From NCBI RefSeq assembly GCF_018873765.1, contig NC_057925.1, positions 50,852,010 through 50,916,009 on the forward strand: a stretch of DNA of 64,000 bases. The letters are read 5' to 3'. Under the pieces are notes generated by a model. That model was not told the origin of the DNA. It worked only from the letters and a program-made list of their open reading frames with translations, and made no database searches. This DNA is from Telopea speciosissima. Its lineage: Eukaryota; Streptophyta; Magnoliopsida; Proteales; Proteaceae. Shown here piece after piece: positions 55,321-64,000 of the stretch (position 1 is its first letter; every line of letters starts with the position of its first letter). The position numbers were made by a program, and so were the translations under genes.

Positions 55321-56029
55321 AGCCTCAACAGAAAAGAGAAACCCTAAATCGATTAGGGTGTTAGGGTTTTGAAAACCCTAAATGCAGAGATCGACTTTTC
55401 TGCTTTTTTTGGGCTGAATCTGAAAATTTTTTAAGGAGATGATCAATACACTGCTGTCCAAGGTATGCTGGTGTGGATCCTCGAGAGGGAAGACTCGAAC
55501 TCCAATTAGTTGGCTTGATCTTCGATGGATGAAGACTCCAAAAACACAGAAATAAAGGCAGCAGCTCTTCTCGATCTCCAATGGACTGTCTTTAAGACAT
55601 ATTCTGATTGAGGTAAAGGAAGGACAGCACAAGATCAATGTCTACCTCACAAGCTGTCCTTTGTACAGATTTAGGACCAAGGAGAAGAGAAGGAGAAGAA
55701 AAAAGGTTCAAAGGTGAAGAAGGGGTTGTTAGAGAAGGAGAGAAACAATGGAGATGTTTGTTCTAGTCTCTAGATCAGTTTCAGCTCTGATACCATGTTA
55801 GAATCTGAGAAGAAGAGTAATAGAGCTGAAGTGCTTGAATGATCAATGAGATCAATCAAGCTTCTATTTATAAAGAGTCACTTAGAAGTGAAATTACACA
55901 GCTAGCCCTATTCTAATTAACTCTAATATTTAGAGTTATTAGATAGGGGGAAAAGGGAAATAAAGAAAGGGAAAATTACATAATAGAATACCAAGTATAC
56001 CCCCATGGTATACATCATACAATTCAACA

Positions 56030-56520
56030 GATTTGCTAACTGGGGCACCCCAGCTAGTAAAAAGATTGGATGACATCTTGAATCTCTAGCTACTATTCCA
56101 TACCCAGAACCATTAGGTCTCTTGGATCCACCTGCATTCAAAGACAACCAACCTAGAGGGGGTGGGTACCACTTAAACCATTTTAGAACAGAACTCGAGT
56201 ACTGAGGAGTGTTGTTCCAAGCATTAAAATCTCCCTAGTGCGAGGACAGTCCTCCATCTTGTCCATAATATCTGAAAACTTGAAGCACATATTTCTAACA
56301 ATACAATTTATAACGCATTCGGGAGGATGCTCTGTGCTTTTAAAGATCCTTCCATTTCTTTCCCTCCACACATGATGGATGGTAGTGCTGAAAGTTAGTT
56401 TAATGAGCTGTATAGATAGGGAATTACCTTGTGTGTTCCCAGACATCCATTCCATCTCCTCATCCCATGATTGCGGAGTAAATGGTCTCCCCTCTTCAAT
56501 TCCAATGAACAACATGATCT
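56030..56520 (-). mobile_element. L1-type LINE, 3' coding fragment (RNase H N-terminal part)
   Basis: The minus strand gives LTFSTTIHHVWRERNGRIF, the conserved segment after the LINE zinc-binding region, then GWLSLNAGGSKRPNGSGYG and GIVARDSR, the start of the RNase H domain. It is cut at 56030 by the 5' LTR of the Copia element and continues at 46359. Confidence 0.8.
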
Positions 56521-56707
56521 CAACCTAATTATTTGTTCAATTTAGTCAATCTGAAACTTAGTTAACCCTTACATCTTTATGTTTGCAACCGGTGTGAGGA
56601 ATGAGAACCTAAGGACATGATGCTTGAACCAAAATATGCTGTTACCATCTCACTTTGCTGTGGTGGATTCATTTATAATCTCAGGATGAACTAGTAATGA
56701 ATCTATC

Positions 56708-58236
56708 TGATGCAGATTTATCACCAAGCTGGGCTTCTTTGCTTAGGAATAAGTCTAGGGTTGGGTTATATACATGTTGGGCCTTTGGTCCCATGGGTTT
56801 TCAATGTAATAGGTCATTTTTATGGACTTAAAAGTAGGGTAATTAGGTTGCATACGGGATTAGCTTCTATACTTAGTTTATTTTCCTGTTTTGGTGTTTT
56901 AAACTGAACCGGTCCAAAACTGGTTTGAACCAGTGGTTCAATTTAAGTGACTTGAGTCACCTTTCTTTTACTTAGTTTTAAAGTATATTTGGGCCCACAC
57001 CTCTCCCTGATTTTGAGAGAGGTTACGATTTGTAATCAGAGTCGGCTAGGAGCTTTTAGACTCCTAGGCTGATAACGACAGCAAGCTTTTTGGCCATTAT
57101 AAATAATAAAAATCATGGGGAACTCTCTTCAGACCTCACAATTTTGAACTTTTTTCTGCTCAAGGCTGCTGCTGCAACTTGTCTTCTCTAAAGGAGATTG
57201 TCTTGTGTCTGATCAAGGCTGGTGGGATTGGTGTTTGATCCAATCGCCACCTTGCGGTGTGAAGCCCAAGTGGTTCCTTTGAAGCTCTACTTTCAAGTTT
57301 TCACCATCAAACAAGCTGTTGCCAAGAGATTTCGGCAACAACAGTGAGTTTGAAGCATCCCCATCCCCAACAATTCTTCTTCTAATCCTCTCACAGCTCA
57401 ACTCTAAGTTTCCCCCTTTTGTTTTCAATTTTCCCAAGGCCTAAGCATCACCCAGCCATAACTATCCATCAATTCTGTCCCATATTTGGATTGAACCACC
57501 CCTCATCCACTGGGAAACTCGATCCAAACCTAGTTCTCATCTGACCATCCGAAACCCTAGATTCCATCTTCTTCCTCCTTTCAAAAACCCAACACCCTAG
57601 CCTAACCTAGCTGCTGATTCATTCCAGCACAGTTCCCACCATTAAAACTTAATGTAACCTTCAATAATAAACTCCCCTACATCAACTTGACCTAACCTTA
57701 CCATCAAACCCTAACCCTAATTTCACAATTTTCACCTATTTTGGCCTAGCCAAATTACCCAATTCATAGTAGATCCTTTGGTCTCCTACCAATCTAGAAC
57801 CAGTTAGAAACTAGGTATGGGTTGATTCTAGGAAAGAATAAGGATTAACAGCTAAGAAGAGAAGAAGAAGAGATGTGAGAGAACCGTTGGTGAGAGAGTG
57901 TTTTGATATCACACCCCTCTCCCCTATTTGATTCACTAATATGAATAGAAATTACAACCACCTCCCTAAGGAGGTAAAAGGTAAAAACAAGAAACATACA
58001 ACATAAGAAAGTAAGATACTAGACTAGTACCTAAACTACCCTTATTACATTACTCTAATAGAACCTTCACTGATAGACTCCACTACATCAACTTGACCTA
58101 ACCCTACCATCAAACCGTAACCCTAATTTCACAATTTTCACCTATTTTGACCTAGCCGAATTACCCAGTTCATACTTCATAGTAGATCCGGGTTATTGGC
58201 TTCTAGTTGGTCTCCTACCAATCTAGAACTACATTA
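56708..58236 (+). mobile_element. Gypsy-type solo LTR with internal duplication and a Copia-like LTR inside
   Basis: It starts tgatgcagatttatcacc and ends ctagaactacatta, like the LTR at 39.9 kb in reverse. The flanks ctatc (56703-56707) and ctacc (58237-58241) could be a 5-bp target duplication with one change. A segment of about 140 bp (around 57660-57800) recurs at about 58070-58235, with a Copia-like LTR between the copies. Confidence 0.7.
57825..58064 (-). mobile_element. Copia-like solo LTR inside the Gypsy LTR
   Basis: It resembles the LTR of the neighbouring Copia element (58.6 kb) in layout. A purine-rich gagaagaagaagaga stretch is followed by cacctccct.aggaggtaaaaggtaaa, actagtacctaaact and, at the end, attactctaa. 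It has diverged too far to be a recent copy. Ends are approximate. Confidence 0.55.
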
Positions 58237-58598
58237 CTACCTAAAGCAGTTGTTGCCCATATTACGTTGCCACCCTTCTATGAATCAATATTTTCAATCT
58301 CATTATTGATTCCACGGATGAAAGGGTCTGATGTTCTAGACACCCCAATGTCACCCTCCCCCTGGTGATGAAGACAACAGGACGCCGACGAATCCCAAAA
58401 TCTCTCTAAGGGAAGAACTGTAACTGTGGAAGAGACTAGAATGCCCCCACCTATTTAGTGATTAACAATCTGGCTGACTCGGCCAGTTTTGATGCAATAT
58501 TAAATAGACTCCGTCGGATGAGGATTAAAAATTGGCCAATGGTGCAAAATGGCCACCAATTCCCTCCCTACTATGCCAAGCAAACTTAATGCAAGTTG

Positions 58599-61500
58599 AG
58601 TTGGAAGTTAAGGGATGCAAGAGAACAAGGAGAGAAATGAAGGTAGAAGGCTGAGGAAGAAGGAGAAGAAGAGAATATGAGGCAATGCTATGTATTAGAG
58701 AATAGACTCCAACATACCTATATTACTTCACTAATGAGCTAAAAGAAATTGCATACACCTCCCTAGGGAGGTAAAAGGTAAAATAGAAAAAATACAATAT
58801 ACGGCAACTAGTTAACTAACTAGTTCCTAAAGTGCCCCTACAACATATAAACTCTAACACTCCCCCTCAAGCTAGAGAATAAATATCATACATTCTCAGC
58901 TTGCATGATAGGGTACCAAACTGAAGAGAAGAAAGCCCTTTAGTAAAGATGTCTGCCAATTGATCACCAGTCTTCACAAAAGGGGTGCAAATGCAACCAG
59001 AGTCTATTTTCTCCTTGATGAAGTACCTATCCACTTCGATGTGCTTTGTTCTGTCATGTTGCACCGAATTGTGAGCAATGCTTATAGCTGTCTTGTTATC
59101 ACAATAGAGCCGCATGGGATCATTAGTATCAAACCCCAACTCTTGAACCAATCGTTTCAGCCATATAAGTTCACAAACTCCATAAGCCATTGCCCTAAAC
59201 TCTGCCTCTGCACTGGATCTAGCTACAACAGGTTATTTCTTGCTTCTCCATGTGACTAAATTACCACCAACAAATGTACAATAGCCAGATGTAGATCTTC
59301 TGTCTGAGATGGATCCAGCCCAATCAACATCTGTGAAGCCCTCTATCCTCAGGTGATCATGTCTGGCATACGATAGTCCTTTCCATGGGGAGGACTTCAA
59401 GTATCTAAAGATACGGTATACAGCATCCAAGTGCCCACTCTTGGGGGCATGCATAAACTGACTCACTACTCCCACTGCATAAGAAATATCTGGGCGAGTC
59501 ATAGATAGGTAGATAAGTTTCCTCACTAATCTCTGGTACTTCCCTGCATCAACAAGAGAGGGACTACAATCTTCTCCTAGTTTGTGATTCTGCTCAATAG
59601 GAGAACTTGCTGGTTTGCAGCCTAACATCCCTGTCTCTGTCAACAAAATCAAGAACAAACTTTCGTTGACATATGTTGATTCCTCTCTTGGTCCTTGATA
59701 CTTCAATGCCTAAGAAATACTTCAAGGGACCCAGATCTTTAATTTCAAACTGTTGAGCTATGTAGTTTTTCAGTTTATCTATCCCAGCCATATCATCTCC
59801 AGTGACTACAATATCATCAACATAGACAATGAGGGTTGTGATGGTACCATTGGCCCGCTTGGTAAAGAGAGTGTAGTCAGCTTGACTCTGGGAATATCCA
59901 TTCTTCAAAATAGCCTGTCGAAAGCGCTCAAACCATGCCTTTGGTGACTATTTGAGTCCATATAGTGCCTTCTTGAGGAGACACAAGTTCCCTTCAGCTG
60001 AAGGTATTTTGAAGCCTGGTGGGGTTAGCATGTACACTTCCTCTTCCAAGTCACCATGAAGAAAGGCATTCTTCACATCTAACTGATATAATGGCCAATC
60101 TTTATTAGCAACCAATAATAAAAGGACTCTTATAGAGTTGTGCTTAGCCACAGGAGCAAATGTCTCTTGATAGTCAATCCTATAGACTTGACTGTACCCC
60201 TTGGCCACCAACCTTGCTTTGTATCTCTCCACAGTACCATCAGATTTATACTTGATTGTGTAAACCCATCTGCATCCAACTGGGACACGTCTCTTGGAAA
60301 GATCCACCAATTGCCAAGTAACATTCTTTTCAAGAGCCATCATCTTATCAGACATAGCTTGTCTCCACTTTGGGTCAGACATAGCATCAGTAACATTCCT
60401 GGGAATAGAAGCAGTAGAGAGAGCAGCAATAAAGGCAAGACCTGTAAGAGAAAGAGCATCATAGGAAACAAACTGGGCTATAGGATTAGTACAAGCTCTT
60501 TTCCCTTTTCTAACAGCAATAAGAAGGTCTAAATCAGATGGAGGAGAAGGGATGTCACCTGATTGAGGAGAATGAATCTCAAGATGTGGATCTGGATCCA
60601 AAGAGGACTCTTGGCAGGTCGTCTTTCCTTCGTTATGCAAGCCTACACCCCGTTTGTATTTAATGTGGCAATCCTTCTCCTCACCAGAACCACTTTCAAC
60701 AACCAATTTTGTATTCACATCCACATCCACAGTCATGTGCTTTCAAATGTCAAGCATAAAGGGAGAGATAGGTAGAGGATAATGAAGAAAATCAGCAGCC
60801 TGTTCACTTCCACAATTCTCCTCCTGAAGAGGATGCTAAGAAGGAGCAAAGAAAGGGACAGACTCAAGGAAGGTGACATCTTTGGAGATTAGGCACTTGC
60901 AAGAAGAGGGTGATAGCACTTGTAACCCTTGGTAGTAGAAGAGTACCCAAGAAAGAGACACTTGAGAGCTTTAGGATCAAGTTTAGTACGATGGGGTTTG
61001 TTAACATGCATATAACAAACACAGCCAAAGACTTTAGGAGGGAGAGAGAAAGCAGAAACCTGTGGAGACAAGATGTCTAAGGGAGATTTGAAATCAAGAA
61101 GTTTGGTAGGCATACGATTAATAAGAAAGGAAGCAGTGAGAAGAGCTGCAGACCAGAAGGTCTTGGGAACATGCATGCCAAACAAGAGACTACGGGTGAC
61201 CTCCAATAAATGGCGATTTTTCCTCTCAGTAACCCCATTCTGTTGGGGTGTGTCAACACACGCGAGCTGATGGATAATGCCATCATTAGTAAAGAAGGCT
61301 TGAAGGCCACTAAATATGTATTCTCTCCTTTATCAAACCGAACAATTTTGATACGAGTATCAAATTGAGTAAAAATCATTTGATAAAAATTCTGAAATGC
61401 ATCACAAACATCACTTTTATGTTTCATAAGAACAGTCCAAGTAGCACGAGAAAAATCATCAACAAATGACACAAAGTAACGATAGCCAAGTAAAGAGGTA

Positions 61501-63670
61501 GTAGGGGAAGGTCCCCAAACATCAGTATGCACAATATGGAAGGGAACTGTGGATCTATTGCCACTGTAAGGACAAGAAGAGTGACAATGTTTAGCAAATA
61601 GACATGGTTCACACTGAAATACATGGGAAGAAGGAATGGAAGAAAACAAATGTGGCAATTTTTGCCTCATAACACTAAAGGAAGGGTGGCTCAACCGTTG
61701 ATGCCACAACATCACAGAGTCAACAGTACTATGGTCGCTACGCCTGCATACATAGGACTAAGCAGTAGATAGGGGTGATGATCCTGGATCAAGAAGGTAG
61801 AGTCCATTTTCCTCCCGTCCACTGCTAATAATCCTCTTTGTCACCAGATCCTGAAAAACACAATGAGAAGGAAAGAAGGTAACACAACAATTCAAGGATT
61901 TGGTGAGATGTTTTACAGATAACAGGTTAGTAGCAAGGTTAGGAACATGAAGAATAGAGTCAAGAGAAATAGTAGAAGTAACTCGAACAGTACCTTTACC
62001 AGAGATAAGAGAATGAGAACTATCAACAATTGTAACCTTACCCTTACTAGAACAAATGGTTTAGGAATCAAAAAACTGAGACATCCCAGTCATATGGTCT
62101 GTGGCACCAGAGTCAATGATCCAATGGTGGGAAGATGTAGAAGCCAGTAAGGCAGAAGCAGAAGAATGGAACTCTACAGGAGTAGTAGAAGAGTAGTGGG
62201 GCTGCAATATCCGGTGTAGGGCTGCATTATCATCCTGAATGGTGTCTGTCTGCAATCGAGATGGAAGTCCCATAGGCTCAACCTCAAGCCTCATAGAAGA
62301 TGTTCTAGCTCCCCCTCTCCTACTGCCATGCATACCAGGGGGGATAGCCATAAAGTATCCAACATCTCTCTTGGATGTGTCCATAATTCCCACAGTAGTC
62401 ACAGCTGAACCTATTTCCTCCAATAGCTGACATAATGTAGGAATGCACAAACAAAGGGGATGATACCCAAATCCAATGGGGAGTATATTCTCAACCCAAA
62501 AAGAAATTTTCAAACACTAGTAATTGCAGTCCAGGTAGCAAACCAATCTGATACTTCAACAATATCCAATTCCACCATATGCTTCAAGGTATAATGGCAT
62601 CATACAACAACACGAGAGACTCAGACAACACACCTCACCAACACCAAGTAGCTGAAAGTATCACATACCATCTAGGTTGGTAGCTCCCTTCTTCAACAGT
62701 AGCACCTTCTATCCATTATAAAACGACCCATAATCTTGAAACAATATAACTCAGCAAATAAAACCCATCAAATAGGTTCAATACAGTAGTATATCACAAA
62801 ACAGCCTATATTTCAACAACTGGCAGCATTATAGAGCATCACAGTTTGGAGTTGCAGAGAAAGAGGGCTAGATATCACTAGCTGAGCCTATATAGGCTTG
62901 AAAGTAGACTCCAAGGCAACTCCACAGGACCTGATTTCATCTCCAACTGACCTTGGATGAAGGAGAAACAAGAAAAACTTCCCAAAACTGGCGGAGTTAC
63001 TGTAGCAGCAGCATAAAAAGTGAGTTGCAGACCTTGGACTTTCCTCCTTTGCAACCAATGTTTTGGGGGCTTGAAAGGGGACCCTAGGGCGACTCCAATG
63101 GGCCAGGTCCAAGCTTCAACAAAGCCAAGATGAGGGAGAACAATGGCTGTTTCAGAAAAAGGAACAGTAATTTCTCGGGTTACTGTTCACATTGATTTGG
63201 GCTTCAAACAGTCAAGTCTTCACATGAAGACCTAGCTTAGTGCTTCCATAGGCTTCATCAAGAGATATGGCATGATTTCTTCAAAGTTTTCACATATCAG
63301 CCTCTTCCTGGGAACCCCTTTGTAACCTAGGGTTCCAAAGAGAGGGAAAGGAGGTGGAGAGCTTGTAGGATGACTCTCAAACCAGAAACGGAGGGCGCTC
63401 TGATACCAAGTTGGAAGTTAAGGGATGCAAGAGAACAAGGAGAGAAATGAAGGTAGAAGGTTGAAGAAGAAGGAGAAGAAGAGAATATGGTGCAATGCTA
63501 TGTATTGGAGAATGGACTCCAACACACCTGTATTACTTCACTAATGAGCTAAAAGAAATTACATACACCTCCCTAGGGAGGTAAAAGGTAAAACAGAAAA
63601 AATACAATATAAGGCAACTAGTTAACTAACTAGTTCCTAAAGTACCCCCTACAACATATAAACTCTAACA
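58599..63670 (-). mobile_element. Copia LTR retrotransposon, 5.1 kb, gag mostly lost
   Basis: The LTRs are 58599-58859 and 63409-63670, differing at about twelve positions plus one indel, which makes it older than the 46.4-kb element by this measure. On the minus strand the primer-binding site (reverse of ctgatacca, 63400-63408) follows the 5' LTR. The polypurine tract (reverse of ctccccctcaagc) precedes the 3' LTR. The flanks agttg and tgttg differ at one base. About 0.9 kb of non-coding leader precedes the first coding match, so most of gag is absent. Confidence 0.9.
58867..62513 (-). pseudogene. Copia pol polyprotein with zinc knuckle, broken
   Basis: In order it carries a zinc knuckle CDYCGNYGHIQERC near 62.39 kb, the protease motif WIIDSGATDHM, a GAG-pre-integrase region (LWHQRLSHPS, CEPCLFAKH), integrase (FVSFVDDFSRATWTVLMKH, NGVTERKNRHLLE) and the Copia linker. 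Reverse transcriptase follows ([33 protein letters not shown]), then RNase H (DVDWAGSISDRRSTSGY, YCDNKTAISIAHNSVQ, ADIFTKGLSS), ending ...YDIYSLA at 58867. Several frame changes and stops are present. This polyprotein resembles the fragment at 31.4-32.9 kb. Confidence 0.9.
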
Positions 63671-64000
63671 TGTTGAACATTTTTAACACAGTTTTCAGCT
63701 GGATTCAGGCCTGATTCTTACATCATTGGATAGTGCTCGGCATGAGCTTCGAAACGGTATATCACGTGTCGAAAACGGACGAGCGGATTAGGAGTTATGA
63801 CGTCTACATAGGGAAGGTCATGAATAGCCAATCAGAGGCTGCCACGTGGCCCCTTGAGCCCCCTTCCCGCAGATGGGTTTGCAGCCCCACAAACACTCGG
63901 CGGCACGCCCCACGGTGCCATGGAAAACACCAAAATTGATGTTTGTGGAACCACAAAGCACTGTGATGTCACAAACACCAAAAACAGGGTTTTTTGCCCC
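63671..64000. other. Unassigned sequence, repeat-like
   Basis: Not recognised. The words gcttcgaaacggtatatcacg and gaaaacggacgagcgg, followed by ttaggagttatgacg, have the look of repetitive element sequence. No protein match, primer site or splice signal is convincing. Confidence 0.3.

Larger units (their letters stand above)
46361..56029 (-). mobile_element. Copia LTR retrotransposon, 9.7 kb with nested insert
   Basis: The LTRs are 46361-46592 and 55796-56029 and differ at about seven bases and one indel. On the minus strand the 5' LTR is followed by tggtatcagagct, the tRNA primer site (from 55795 down). The 3' LTR is preceded by a polypurine tract, the reverse of ctccccctcaagttgg. Between them lie a long leader with 144-bp tandem repeats, gag, protease, integrase, reverse transcriptase and RNase H, interrupted at 46922-50739 by a younger Copia element. 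It was inserted in an L1-type RNase H region, but no exact 5-bp target duplication is visible. Confidence 0.92.

Overview
The window reads as nuclear DNA of a flowering plant. Genes carry GT-AG introns, gene density is low, and the space between genes is filled with Copia and Gypsy LTR elements, L1-type and RTE-type LINEs, tRNA-derived SINEs of the angiosperm Au type and many short foldback elements. The sequence alone does not fix the species; a non-grass angiosperm is my best inference.

From left to right: (1) 1-7400 holds a broken STP-type hexose transporter copy (3127-5014), an RTE LINE tail with a 16-bp target duplication, and small repeats. (2) 7.4-12.9 kb holds a 499-residue open reading frame (11361-12860) made of six diverged ubiquitin-like folds in tandem. 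It sits behind a probable leader intron containing SINEs, and is the most unusual gene here. (3) 13.5-14.6 kb, minus strand: a four-exon ROP-interactive CRIB-motif (RIC) protein. (4) 18.6-23.7 kb, minus strand: a complete six-exon glycolipid transfer protein of 202 residues. (5) 24-29.6 kb is intergenic and rich in foldback elements, several with 9-bp target duplications. (6) 29.7-45.5 kb, minus strand: eight 3'-terminal exons of a TBC-domain Rab GTPase-activating protein (GYP7/TBC1D15-like). Both catalytic fingers and every exon phase are intact, although one intron has grown to 12.8 kb. That intron holds a nest: a Copia fragment hit by a Gypsy LTR, itself hit by a 5.6-kb L1-type LINE, plus a foldback element and a second Gypsy LTR with gag. 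(7) 45.6-64 kb has no host exon I can find. It contains a 9.7-kb Copia element inserted in an L1-type RNase H fragment and itself split by a younger 3.8-kb Copia element, then a solo Gypsy LTR carrying a Copia-like LTR, then another 5.1-kb Copia element.

The three intact minus-strand genes belong to different cell processes: ROP GTPase signalling, sphingolipid transfer and Rab GTPase inactivation. I see no evidence that they form a functional cluster. Exon joints were derived by hand from GT-AG sites, reading-frame phase and family conservation, and all are mutually consistent in phase. No expression evidence was available.
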